Shown one piece after another: positions 42,690 through 53,658 of a DNA stretch of 64,000 nt (positions are counted from its first letter, which is position 1; each line of letters opens with the position of its first letter). Source of the DNA: Xiphydria camelus (taxonomy: Eukaryota > Arthropoda > Insecta > Hymenoptera > Xiphydriidae); assembly GCA_963678675.1 (NCBI GenBank), contig OY783199.1:14888232-14952231 (forward strand), written 5' to 3'. The position numbers and the translations under genes were made by a program. The notes under the pieces are model-generated. The model did no database searches, was not told the origin of the DNA, and was given only the letters and a program-made list of their open reading frames with translations.

Positions 42690-43545
42690 ACCGACCGATC
42701 GACGAAGTTAAGCAGCGAAAAGTGCGGACACTATAGGTTCGTTCCAACTAACATGAGAACTGGTTCTGAACTCGGCGGAGTGTGCGCAGTCTGACTTAGC
42801 CGTTCCAACAAACACAGAACTGGTTCTGGAACGATTCCAAAGAGCGTTCCAACTAAACTGCGAACTGTAACAGAACGGTTCTAGAACGGTAATTCCAGTC
42901 CCTAGTTCTGAGTTGGGACGATTTTCTAGCCCACGCGTAGTAAGGCGCGAGACGCGCTCTATTTGAATCGGTGAGTCCAAGAACAGTACAAATGCATAAA
43001 GATAGTTTCGAGAAAAAATGAAAAAACATAATAACTTCACAATGAGTTAATGGCCATGATATAAAAGTTGTGATAACTTTTTAGGTAAATGATAATTGAA
43101 AATAAAAAATCCGAAAAAATCACTCCCCTTCAAGTTATAGAAGGAAAAAATGTATGCACTCTCTCTCTCTCTCTTGTACTCTTTTTGGACTCATCTTTCT
43201 TTTTTTGCTTTTTTGAATGTTTGTGCATGATAAGCTCTTGAAAACTGTAATGTTTTTTACGTTTCAACAATTAGTTGAACTCACACATTCGCTTAGGATA
43301 ACCCGTGATTTTCCGCAAAATGTATACAAAAGGTGGACAAGCCTCCCTGTGCTGTGTGCGATCCTGTGTTCCAACACATCCCATGAATTCAGTTCTAGAA
43401 CACATCTGACTGGCGCATGCGCATTAAATAATTCTTAACTAGTTCCAGGACGGTTCTAGAACTGTCCTAAAATGCTTGTTGGAACGAACTTAGTTGGATG
43501 GGTGACCGCTCACGATGAAACACTGGACGCGTCAAGCGCCAAGCG
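42690..43545 (+). pseudogene. 5S rRNA-like sequence split by a transposon
   Basis: 42690-42730 contains GAAGTTAAGCAGCG, the 5S internal promoter A-box region. After a 0.76-kb insertion the sequence resumes at about 43494 with TTGGATGGGTGACCGC, the 5S C-box, and CACTGG. Order and spacing are those of one 5S gene once the insertion is removed. Further mismatches, no clear 5' end and no T-run make it a relic or a 5S-derived SINE rather than a working gene. Confidence 0.65.
42735..43492. mobile_element. TIR element with GTTCTAGAAC words
   Basis: AGGTTCGTTCCAACTAACAT at the left is mirrored by TGTTGGAACGAACTT at the right. GAACTGGTTCTG, GGTTCTAGAACGG and GACGGTTCTAGAACTGTCC recur in both arms. 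No transposase ORF. It interrupts the 5S-like sequence. Confidence 0.75.
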
Positions 43546-43895
43546 TCGAGCAGAGAGCGCTTGCTGCTTGCTGCTTGGATTGGTGACCATTCACACTGAT
43601 CGCTTCAGCGTGCCAAAACTACAACCTTGAAATTTTCGTAATGTACTTCACCCAAGGTAGATCACTTCGCATGGAAACGAAAATTAATCATTTTGGCAAT
43701 TTTATATCTCCATCGCTGATTGTTCTTTTTCCATTTTTACACATGAAATGTTAATCGACGTAAAATATCAAATCCAATCTGAACCAAATGCGAGGTTAGG
43801 CTAGTTTGTACACCCATGCTCACGGATTCTGTCGCTGGTGACTTTTTTTAAATGTTATTTTTAAACGTACTAACCAATGATTAATAATACTCTTA

Positions 43896-44798
43896 GGGCC
43901 GATTCCACCAACTCTGATTAAATGCTTGATTACCTAATCACGATTATATTTAATCGGCGTTCTAATCATGATTAACTGCACAATTCGTTCCACCATGAAT
44001 TTTTAACCCCCGATTATCTAATCATATACCCTCTTCGCAATAAGTTTTGGTTTTGTTGTAACGGTGATTCTGATTGGTTCATCAACGGAACTTGTAATGG
44101 AGTAGGAGGAAAACCTGACGTGATCAACTGACGCGCCGCAAGCCGAGCTCAGTGAGCTGCCGAAATCTCCAACAGAATTTAAAAAGGAACCAGTTGCATA
44201 ATACCGGAGAGCAAGCAGGGGTTGTACTCTGGGTGCAATAGCGTGGTTTTTGAAATGTGCACTCCCTTTATTTAGTAAATACAGAAATTTCTACGCGATT
44301 TTTAACGTAATATGATAATGTTGCGATATTTTAAAATAGATTATATATTATTTTTAAGAAGTAATTTATCTTTCTGTAGCGTGTTGCAAATTATGTACAA
44401 TTTCCAGAAGCAAAGCTTCAACACTGTCTTTCGATAACCGAAAACGCGTAATGAAATCCAAATCATTCAAAGTTTGGAAATAATTAATTCGTTCCTTAAT
44501 TAAATGTGGCCTTCTATCAATTTCGATACTATTTTCATCATCAGATGATGATAAAATATCGTCGTAAAATAAATTCATGTCCGATATAGTATTGCACAGC
44601 AGTGAAACTTCGACTTTGAGGTTATGTTGATCCACGTTAATCACTGGTTAGGTTCCTAATCGGCCAAAAATGGCTGATTAAGTTCAACGGTGATTATCTC
44701 ACTTTAATCATGGTTTAAAAATTGGTGGAACGCAAGAGCATGATTAAATTAAGCTAATCGGGAATTAACAATTTAATCAGAGTTGGTGGTTTCGGCCC
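43896..44798 (-). mobile_element. Harbinger-type element, 903 bp, internally deleted
   Basis: TIRs GGGCCGATTCCACCAACTCT and the complement of GGGCCGAAACCACCAACTCT, flanked by TTA (43893-43895 and 44799-44801). TGATTA/TAATCA words crowd both ends. It carries the N-terminal part of a transposase on the minus strand. It is inserted within palindrome A copy 3. Confidence 0.88.
44366..44644 (-). pseudogene. Harbinger transposase N-terminal fragment
   Basis: 92 aa with an acidic patch (FYDDILSSSDDENS), then RINYFQTLNDLDFITRFRLS and KDSVEALLLEI, the helical segment that precedes the DDE nuclease in HARBI1-type transposases. The frame ends at 44366 and no catalytic domain follows. Confidence 0.75.
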
Positions 44799-44870
44799 TT
44801 ACTTTCATTAACGAGAGTAGACGCCACCGTAGATAATGAGGGTATGAGAATTAATTGTTCATTGATTAGA

Positions 44871-45191
44871 GTACCGTATGTCCGCGATCATTTGAACCAT
44901 AGGAAAATTGCGAGTTTTGCATGAGCACCCCTTTGGGTCTCCTCGTCCAATAGAATCACCGGAGAAGCGTGAATGCGCATGCGTAGTCATCCGCGAGTGT
45001 GGCGTCGTCAGCAAGTTCAGATCGATTATTTCGATAACCGATCTGAACTTGCTGACGACGCCACACTCGCGGATGACTACGCATGCGCATTCACGCTTCT
45101 CCGGTGATTCTATTGGACAAGGAGACCCACAGAGGTGCTCATGCAAAACTCGCAATTTTGCTATGGTAGGTTTGATCGCGGACATATGGTA
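44871..45191. mobile_element. Palindrome family C, full copy
   Basis: GTACCGTATGTCCGCGATCA is mirrored at the right end. Arms of about 150 bp contain GCGTGAATGCGCATGCGTAG and GTGTGGCGTCGTCAGCAAGT. The centre is GATTATTTCGATAA near 45030. It truncates palindrome A copy 3. Confidence 0.88.
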
Positions 45192-45402
45192 CACCCGCGT
45201 GCACGGATTCTAATCATGGTGACTTTCTAAAATGTAATTTTTAAACATACTAGCCAATGAACAATTAATTCTCATGCTTTCATTAACGAGAGTAGACGCC
45301 ACCATAGCCAATGAGGGCATGAGAATTAATTGTTCATTGGCTAGTATGTTTAAAAATTACATTTTAGAAAGTCACCATGATTAGAATCCGTGCACGCGGG
45401 TG
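45192..45402. mobile_element. Palindromic family A, copy 4 (variant)
   Basis: CACCCGCGTGCACGGATTCT to its complement, with TA at 45190-45191 and 45403-45404. Inner arms ACATACTAGCCAATGAACAA differ from copies 2 and 5, marking a subfamily. It lies at the junction of palindromes C and B. Confidence 0.85.
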
Positions 45403-45405
45403 TAT

Positions 45406-46492
45406 GGTACTGTCGGACTGGCAAAAGAGTCGTCTCTTCGGGAAAGCTCGGAGCAACGTTCCCCCACTACGGAGGATCACTGGCGGAATAGTTGGGATGC
45501 ACACTCGAGAAACTTTGGCGCCACGATCGCTGGTCCCCTCTAACCTGATTGGTTCGAGTTTCAAATAAAGTGTCATTGACGCCAGATTCGACCAATGATA
45601 CGATAACTCGGAGGACCAACAGTGCTGGCGCCCTCTGAATTGACCTGTTGAATGCGAATCCCCATACATGATCACCGCTACGCGCATGCGACAAAGACAG
45701 AGTGGGAAACGCTACATGGTGGGGGAGAATAGCTCCGAACTCTCCCGAAGACGACTTGCCAGTCCGACTATACCTACTGTTCAATCGCATTGGGAAATTT
45801 CTAGTTTTATTTTGATTCACGTAGGACTTTGCGCGTGCGTAGTCTTTAAAAATGTCTACGCGAGTCAAAGTAAATCCGTCAATCATCATAATATTTTGCC
45901 CAATGGCTTATAGTCGGACTGGCAAAAGAGTAGTCTTCGGGAGAGTTCGGAGCTATGCTCCCCCACCATGTGGCGTCTCCCACCCTGTCATTGTCGCATG
46001 CGCGTAGCGGTGATCATGTACACCCGTGCTCACGGAATCTGTCGCTGGTGACTTTTTTTAAACCTTATTTTTAAACGTACTAACCAGTGAACAATTAATT
46101 CTCATGCCCTCATTAACTACGGTGACGTCTACTCTCGTTAATGAAAGCACGAGGATTGATTAATCATTGGTTAGTACGTTTAAAAATAACATTTAAAAAA
46201 AGTCACCAGCGACAGATTCCGTGAGCACGGGTGTATGGGGATCCGCATTCATCAGGTCAATTCAGAGGGCGCCAGCACTGTTGGTCCTCCAAGTTATCGT
46301 ATCATTGGTCGAATCTGGCGTCAATGACATTTTATTTGAAACTCGAACCAATCAGGTTAGAGGGGACCAGCGATTGTGGCGCCAAAGTTTCTCGAGTGTG
46401 CATCCCCACTACTCCGCTAGTGATCCTCCGTAGTGGGGGAACGTTGCTCCGAGCTTTCCCGAAGACGACTCTTTTGCCAGTCCGACAGTACC
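45406..46492. mobile_element. Large palindrome family B, interrupted
   Basis: The left arm 45406-45771 (GGTACTGTCGGACTGGCAAA) is mirrored by 45909-46492, around a 137-bp unique spacer. The right arm contains palindrome A copy 5, which the left arm lacks. Smaller inverted words (GGGAAAGCTCGGAGCAACG, GGAGCATAGCTCC-like) sit near each end. No transposase ORF is present. Confidence 0.85.
46021..46233. mobile_element. Palindromic family A, copy 5 (intact)
   Basis: 213 bp, near-identical to the reverse of copy 2, flanked by TA at 46019-46020 and 46234-46235. The opposite arm of palindrome B (CCCCATACATGATCACCG, 45660-45678) preserves the empty target site with a single TA. Confidence 0.93.
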
Positions 46493-46817
46493 GTGCATAA
46501 CTGCAAGTGCTGCCAGAATAATAACGTTCTTTGCGAAGAAATCGTTAACGAATAGCGTGGGAATTTTGATAGAAAATTTTAATACTTCCTTTTACATCAC
46601 ATCACTTATGAATGAGGATATTTCTCTGAAAGGCTCGACAAAAGTTTTACGATCACACATAACGCGACAATCTTTCGGTTTTGCGCTGTTTCACAAGCAC
46701 GTTCCGGCTCTTGCGACTCCGTTTCGAGCCACAGTGGGTGATATACTATATTCGTTGATTGTATTAAAAATAGAAGACGTTTGAGTGATACAGTGAAAAC
46801 AGTAGACATTTTTAGTC

Positions 46818-47751
46818 ATGGAATTAGCAAAAACTCTGTTGAAACGATCGTTCTTCATCTACAAGACGAATTTGCAAGCGTCGGTAAGAGCAAGGTAGGT
46901 GCGAGATAAGGTTAATCTCCGCGAATATCGCACATTTTCAAGAACGTTTCTCATAAAAGCATTGATATTTTTGATGAAGAATATTTTCGTCTATTTCGTT
47001 TCTATTGCGTAGTTAATTCCTTTGTTAAAACCTTTGATATATCCTAACTCTTTATAGTAGTAGTGGCGCCACTTCCACCGCCAAAGCAACAGTTCTGTCG
47101 AGAGATTCTGAATCTAATACCACCGGGACAGAATCTAGTTATTCTAGAGTCGAAAATGACAAAGTAAGCTGTGCCCTCGGTGCAACCGACGAACTGTCCT
47201 CCTATATAGGACTTGCGAGGGAATTTGCATGCGACAGCAAGGTCAATCATCCTTACGTGGATAAACTAAAGAGGGTTCAAATGATTTTATTCGATTTGAA
47301 TCACGCCATATCAAAATCTACCTCCGGCAAAACCAAGTCTTTCGAGGTCAAACACACTAGGGATTTGGAAGAATGGATTCAAGAATACTCCAATCAGCTG
47401 CCACCTCCGGAGGACTACATAATACCTGTATGTCAATAAATTGTGGCTCTCTCTTTACTTAATGCTTTGCAATGCATTGTATTAAAATAACCAGAAGTAT
47501 ATAAGGTATATATTTTTTATCAGGGTGGTGGTAAAGCCTGTGCTTCCTTGCACGTGGCAAGGACGATCTGCAGGCGCGCCGAACGGAGCGTTACACCTTT
47601 AGTACACCAGGGAATGCTGGATAGCGAGGCACAAATGTATTTAAGTAGATTATCTGACTTCTTGCTAACTGTATCTCGTATAGCAGCCAGATGCGACCAG
47701 CGCGCAGAGAATATTTACATCCCCCGCGCGGAAGTCGCGGAAGGAAAGTAA
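46818..47751 (+). CDS. MMAB: Cob(I)alamin adenosyltransferase (PduO type)
   Basis: Exons 46818-46894, 47058-47427 and 47524-47751 give 224 aa (human 250). MMAB transfers adenosine from ATP to cob(I)alamin in mitochondria, making the cofactor of methylmalonyl-CoA mutase. Exon 1 (ELAKTLLKRSFFIYKTN) is short and basic, consistent with a mitochondrial targeting peptide. Core motifs: LGATDELSSYIGLAREF, VQMILFDLNHAI, then GGGKACASLHVARTICRRAER (150-170) with the ATP- and cobalamin-contacting Arg and Glu residues, and YLSRLSDFLL. The N-terminal ATP loop of the family (TKTGDKG-like) is not seen; the matching region reads NTTGTESSYS. A missed exon or real divergence are both possible. Confidence 0.92.
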
Positions 47752-48649
47752 TTGACTGATACATGTGAAATTCTATCAAAATTATTTCCTAGCAGCTTGA
47801 TGTAATAGGGTAATCTCTGATTATCGTACTTTTCATTTCACGCGGTAGGATATGTCACTTTGTATTAAAAAGCGAGAAAAATACTGTACCTATTATTCGT
47901 AATTGTACCCGTAAATTGTCTTCGAGTTACGCACGAATTAAAATTTATATTTCCAATTCCAAAATGTTTATCTATTCATTTTTGATTTGCGGTATGATGA
48001 AAGAAAGTACTCGTAAATCGATCTTCGAGATACGCACGAATTAAAGTTTATATTTCCAATTATAGAATGTTTTGTAATTCATTTCTGATCTGCAGTACGA
48101 TGAATTGGGAGTACTTATACGTGAGAAATATGTGCAATGTACAGTACACGCGATATCAGTCCTTGATAAGAGCAATATGAATTTATTTGATCTACTTTGT
48201 ACTTGTATATCGATTTACAGTAGTGTATCTATGTAAATAACCATTACAGGTACTATTTGATTAATTCACTCGTTGACATTACTTATGTACATCTACTCTT
48301 TTAGGTATTTATTAAGTGACGATTTATTGAGCGTATAAATAACGTATATCATTAATATAGGAAGCATACGCTATTATATATGTAAAGCATGATAGTTAAG
48401 TACGTATACAAAAATTTTGTTTATGAATACGAAGATAAAACTAGTGTGTTTCTTCAATTTAATTTTCGAAGATCAATAAATAGTCAAAATAAATATTGCG
48501 AGTTTTTAATTGGCAGAAATGCCTTTATGAAGAGTAACATGAAATTGGAGATGCAAACAAAAAGAGAAATCGGCATTAACTAAAGTATACATTTGAAGAA
48601 TTGTTAAAGTAAAAAGTCTTAAAAACGTACAGTTTAGAATATTTGCAAC
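47752..48649. other. Convergent 3' region between MMAB and SBDS
   Basis: AT-rich. A short imperfect direct repeat (GAATTAAARTTTATATTTCC at about 47935 and 48037) was seen, but no gene or RNA. Confidence 0.45.
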
Positions 48650-49570
48650 CTATTCGATAATTTCTTCACCTTCTGTAATTTCTTTCAAATTGAGCAGTTC
48701 CAGAATTCCAGTGCCTTTCGTCTCATGGTTTACTAACTCGTCTATTTCTCGGTACTTTCCAGGGTCGATAGAACAAATCAAATCCAAATTCCCACCGTTC
48801 CAAGTTTCAGTTTCCGTCTTAGTAGCCAATTTGACAATTTTCTCCCGTAGTTTTCTCACTTCCTTACCCGTTATGAGAACTCTCATTCGCATCTGAGCAC
48901 GTTCCAGCGGCATCACTGCTTTTAATTGTGGAATAACATCCAGTGCTTGTTGCTTTGCATTACGATTTGGCTTAACCGAGAAATGAACGTCTTTCATTGC
49001 CTTTTCAATCATCGATACCGAATATGGACGTTTTGTCTCTGGATTGACGCATTTATCCGCTACCGTAGTAGCGATATCTTTAAACATGGAATCCAATGCA
49101 GAATGCCTCTCCTTGTCGGATACTTGGAGTTCGCCCTTGCTGAGAATCTCTTTGCAAATTTCAGTTTGATCGTCATCGCCAAAGGCTTTTATAAGATCCT
49201 CCTTCTTGGCGACTTGACCCTTTGACACGTTTATAAAAACTGTATGCGTCTGCAGCACTTCGTCGATATCCTTTTCCCTGTAAAAAATTTTCGAAACAGA
49301 GTTTTACTTTGTGTAAGATTTGACATTGCGAGAGATTGGGAAATCGGTTTTTTTAAGGTTATGTTGCGACAACGCAGCGGAATCGAGGATTAACGCGTAG
49401 TTTAAAAATGTTACAACGTAGTAAGATAATACAACTTACAGCTTGCTTCTCCAAGAAACAACCTTATTTCTGTAGCAAGCTATCTCGAATCGTTTGCCTG
49501 CCTTCTTCATACGAACAATAGCGACGTTAGTTAACCTTATCTGATTTATTGGCGTGAATATTTGTGCCAT
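48650..49570 (-). CDS. SBDS: Ribosome maturation protein SBDS
   Basis: Two exons on the minus strand (49570-49440 and 49277-48650) give 252 aa (human 250). SBDS works with the GTPase EFL1 to release eIF6 from pre-60S subunits in the cytoplasm. Exon 1 holds [20 protein letters not shown] and [14 protein letters not shown], the start of the FYSH domain. Exon 2 continues [27 protein letters not shown], the helical middle domain and the ferredoxin-like C-terminal domain with [12 protein letters not shown]. No damage is seen. It is divergent from slingshot (843 bp between start codons), so the two may share a promoter region. Confidence 0.96.
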
Positions 49571-50413
49571 TTTAGGTTCGTTTTAAACGATTTTTACTGA
49601 AATAACTTCTAACAGTTTCTCGTGTTTACGTCTTTATGCGAGAAAATCAAGCGAACCACTTTCATAATATGCAATCCTTGTTGAAAAACACCTCATGACG
49701 TATATCGCTCAATTCTATTGTGGCGTACCGCGTTGAAACGTGTGTCATGCCACTGACAATGCGCTGCCGTGTGTATGTGGGATCGCGAAATACACGTCTA
49801 AAACTATATTTATCGGCTTTGAAAGAAATGACCAGTGATTCAAACGTGTGTTTTACAAACTTTGTTTCCCTTGATATACATTTTTCCACAATTATATTTC
49901 TACCGGAGCCTGTATATCGTGCATTTATCAACCCTTGTTGGCTATTCGTATATCTTTTATTTTTATTTTGTCCCATCTACTTTCTTACATTTTATTTTCT
50001 TTTTTATGAACTCCGCGCTTTCGATTATAATTGAAAATCCATAAGTGACAGCATCGGTTGCTGGGGTTACGTGAAGTTTTGTCTAAAAGAATTCTCTTTT
50101 CGGAATAACATTCATCAAAGAATAATCCGATCTCGCCGGAGCAGAGATCAATCGATGAAGGAAGATGAGCGAATGAGTGACGTCAAAGAGCGACAGACGA
50201 GTTTATGTTGCGCGCGCAAAAGCAGGTTCGACGCACGCGCCTCGCGAGGCTTATGCGAGAATGTATTGAATATGGCTGCCGCTAGCGTAACGCCGTTTGA
50301 CGTACGCGGAATATGATCGTTTTTTCACGGTCCTGACGATACGATCTTCGGTTCGTGAATGTCCAGTGAGAGTTGAGATTATTGAAAGTGATATCGATGA
50401 CGTGAAATCCATC

Positions 50414-50470
50414 ATGGCCTTGGTTACAGTTCAACGTTCACCGAGTGTTACGAGCTCGCCTCAGAGTTCG
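50414..50470 (+). CDS. ssh: Slingshot phosphatase, first coding exon
   Basis: The 19 codons from the ATG at 50414 begin MALVTVQRSPSV and end at a GTAAGT donor in phase 0. This N-terminal signature is that of the cofilin phosphatase slingshot, which dephosphorylates Ser3 of cofilin to promote actin turnover. No further exon of the conserved part was found before the window ends, so the rest presumably lies beyond 64 kb after a large first intron. Recognition rests on this short match, and the strong Kozak-like and donor context. The 5' UTR presumably lies in 50050-50413. Confidence 0.75.
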
Positions 50471-51682
50471 GTAAGTTTTACATTTCTGCATGCATACACA
50501 TTGTCCGTTGATAATTTCGTTTACCGTCGAGCGCGCTTATTGCTCTTACTCGTTCCTCAAAATATCGCGCGATCGCGGCGTCCGAAAAACGACGCGATGC
50601 GGTGAAACGGGCGGGGATTCGAATTTCGTGACATCTTAGGCAAAGCATCGTCCCCCCTCCTCCGACCACATTCGAATGACGTCCAGAATATTTAAAATGT
50701 CTGATCGTTTTTATTCCTCCGAAACGGTATTTTTTTCCGATTCGTATTTCGGCAGCGAGGAATCTTCATTGTCTTTGTTTAGGCTCTTTATCTATAGTCG
50801 GTACGAATTGAAGATTTTTGGTACAGTAGTCGCGACGAAAAAATTAGAATTTAACCAGGATGCGATTTAGCAAGACTGTTTTCTCGTTGTCTAAAAATCT
50901 GTACGAAAAAAAAGACAATATCGTCGTACGCGTGCCATGCCGACGCCAACGTTTTTTTTCTCGTATATCCGCATCCTATACATATCGTTGAAGATAAGTC
51001 ATTATCGCGTTGCCTTTGGGATCACATATTTATTACGGTGAATGCCTTTTAAAGATTTTGGGGGATAAAGGACAAGGGATTTTTAAATGAATACTTGCAT
51101 CAATTATAGATGCTATTAGAGGATAGAAATTTCGAGATTTACAAGTTTTTTCAATGGTATCTGGAGCATGAAAATTAAATATATTCGCCCGCGTGCAGGA
51201 AGATACAGCAGTCTTCGGATAGAAAGGAGAAAGGGCGGTAGCGATTGACAATTTAATCCTTCCGCTATTATTACATCCCTTGCTCGAAGACCGTAATACG
51301 TAGAGTAAGAGGAAAAAGTGGGCGATCCGTGAACCATCCTTATCTACGTTATCATCATCGCGATTTAGTCCGAGGAAACGAACGACGCAAATTTTGGAAC
51401 GAACAAACCCCGCGAATGACCTCGTCGATTCGTCGTGATCTTGAATCCACGAGTATCAAAAGCAAATACATTTCGTTAAGAGGCCGACATACCAGGCCCA
51501 CTAGTTTCTCCTGCGGGGCAGCGGTGAGACGAGGTAATGTCAAAACGCTAGAAGGGGGTGGAGCTACGCGAGGTTAGCGATGTTGCCGAATGCATGCAGT
51601 GTGGACACGGTCCGGTTAGGTTAGGTCTTACGCCGGCCTCAGTGGCGAGAGCATGGCTCGCTCCCGTTTAGACCGGGATACC
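50471..51682. other. Probable slingshot intron, no gene
   Basis: No supported ORF or RNA gene. The minus-strand frames at 51033-51337 lack any recognisable domain. Confidence 0.4.
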
Positions 51683-51737
51683 GCGTCGCGCGCGCGTTCC
51701 AAGTGTCTCCGGGATTGGCGTACGTCATGTCACCAAT

Positions 51738-51808
51738 GCTTCGATAGCGCAACGGTTAAGTTGCCGGGCTGGGGGTCTCGATGTCGCGGGTTCAATTCTT
51801 GTTGGGAC
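51738..51808 (+). other. tRNA-like module, left arm
   Basis: A box TAGCGCAACGGTTAAG and B-box-like GGGTTCAATTC occur in tRNA order with a GC-rich anticodon-arm region between. The acceptor stem does not pair well, so a functional tRNA is unlikely. Confidence 0.5.
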
Positions 51809-52342
51809 TTTTTTTTTATTAACTTTTTTCATTCGATTACAACCTTTTCTTGTTATAGAAAGTGGTTTACATTATCGAATAAAATAAGAGTTTCAATTTT
51901 TTTCATAGTTTTACGTTATTTTCTTCCTCGTTGAGGTGAACCAATATTATTAGAAAGAACAGTTGGAAGCATCGTTGCATTTTTTATTCTTACATTTCGT
52001 CATGGGAATTTTTGGCTGCCGAAGATTTTATACACGATTTTTTGGATAATAATTGTCGAAAAAACATTTGAAGCACACCGTATTTTGACACCATGAACAT
52101 TTGACGAATGGAACTTTGCCACACGCACATTTACACTTTAAAAGCGTTATGGGAAAGCAAATTTCATTGACATTTTCGAAAAACGGCCTGGTTGGCAATA
52201 ATATTGGTTCACCTCAACGAGGAAGAAAAAATAACGTAAAACTATAAAAACAATTGAAACTTTTATTTTATTCGATAATGTAAACCACTTTCTATAACAA
52301 GAAGGGATTGTATAATCGAATGAAAAAAGTTAATAAAAAAAA

Positions 52343-52414
52343 AACCCGACAAGACTTGAACCCGCGACATCGAGACTCCCAGCCCGGCAACTTAACCGTT
52401 GCGCTATCGAAGCA
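52343..52414 (-). other. tRNA-like module, right arm
   Basis: Inverted copy of the module at 51738-51808 with a few differences (GGTTCAAGTC, GGGAGTCTCG). Both copies keep the A and B box words. Confidence 0.5.
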
Positions 52415-52469
52415 TTGGTAACATTATGCACGCCAATCCCGAAGACACTTGGAACACGCGCGCGACGCT

Positions 52470-53658
52470 ATTCCAAGAAGTTTTCAAGACAAAATCGATT
52501 TGACATCTGCCGGGGTCCCCTTGTGAGATACGCCCTTACGTGATAAGACCGACGATATTCTGCTATTCGTGGCGGAGACAAATCTGACAACCCCGCAGTC
52601 CGTACGTAGTGAAGACGCTAGATGGAAGCATTACTCGGCTGATAAAAGTAGACGAGTAATAGGTTTGAAATAAAGGTTTTCTGCAATGGGCTTTCAGAAA
52701 TCTTTCGTGCAAAAGGTGGTAGTACCTTGTACAAGGTTTATTTTAGGGTCCCATAGAAGAATTCATTTCAATACTTTGATTGTTTCCGCATTTACAACTT
52801 GCAAAATATAGGTATATTTGTGAGGTCACCGATGGATTACAACAAAGAAATTTATTTATTTTTTTCTATAGGGCCCTAGATTTATGTTTTTTAAGTGTGG
52901 TGGCGAAAAGTACAAAAGGTTCTTATGCACCATGTTGGAATTATCGCTTTACAGCCGCGACAACTTTTCGGGCGTTTCCAGACGGGGTGTGTCGGCCTCT
53001 TAACGAGTTTCAATATCGGCACCTGGGAGCGCAGAATCGCGGTACTCGCGCGATCAGGTGCGGTACTCGAAGAGCGAGAGAGCAAAGCGTTTTGTACGTT
53101 GCTCTCGGAGGGTGGGTGAAGTACAGCCGACTTCACCCGCTGTCCACCCGACGGCGCCAGGGTGGAGGAGGAGGAGGCGGCGGCGGCGGCGGCGGCAGCG
53201 GTGTGTTGGTGGTGGAGGGCAGGACGGCAGCGAAGGAGAAAGACCCCCGCGAGAGAGGAGCTTTTGATTCAGTCGCTCGCCACATTTCGAGGTACGCGTG
53301 CGGCCGCGGTGTTCCCCGGAATGACGCTCGTGTGTTTCGACTCTCGCGTATCGATCCTCCGTCGCTTTCGCGCGTGAGTCGCGCGCGTGTGTTCAACGCA
53401 CGTGGCGCCGGGGGCCGTTTTAAGTGCGCGATTTGTTTCAACCGAAGTGGTTGAGACGAAAACAATTAACGGATCGCGATTATTATGGTCGGTCGCAAAA
53501 CGCGACGCGAGAAGTAATCATTTTTTAACACGGGGGCGACGCGGTACCGGACTTGACTCCAAAATTACCCCGAAACGTGCGAGCTATCGACGTCCGATAA
53601 TAGCGTATTTTCCATCGCGCGATTTCGCCGACGATCGTCGTCCTTCGCGCCGGTCAGG
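52470..53658. other. Intron or promoter-like region, no gene called
   Basis: Includes a (GGA/GGC)n run at 53162-53200 that creates poly-Gly, poly-Ala and poly-Pro frames, and CpG-rich sequence to 53650 that could be a transcription start region. No product is supported. Confidence 0.35.

Larger units (their letters stand above)
43811..44870. mobile_element. Palindromic family A, copy 3, interrupted and truncated
   Basis: The left arm starts at 43811 after TA (CACCCATGCTCACGG). It is interrupted by the Harbinger element at 43896-44798, resumes at CTTTCATTAACGAGAGTAGA, and is cut off near 44870 where palindrome C begins. Confidence 0.75.
51683..52469. mobile_element. Long inverted-repeat element with tRNA-like modules in its arms
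   Basis: Arms of about 260 bp (51683-51945 and 52203-52469) are mirrored almost throughout. Each carries a tRNA-like module, an A/T tract and TCCTCGTTGAGGTGAACCAA. The 257-bp spacer encodes on the minus strand a Cys-rich stretch (CKCACGK, CSWCQ, CFKCFFDNYYPKN; 52032-52137), possibly a transposase zinc-binding tail. Confidence 0.75.

Noticed and set aside
42690..43545. Functional 5S rRNA gene
   Set aside because: Interrupted by a 0.76-kb element and diverged outside the promoter words.
52780..53465. ORFs with poly-Gly, poly-Ala or poly-Pro
   Set aside because: Caused by the (GGA/GGC)n run; no conserved domain and several overlapping frames.
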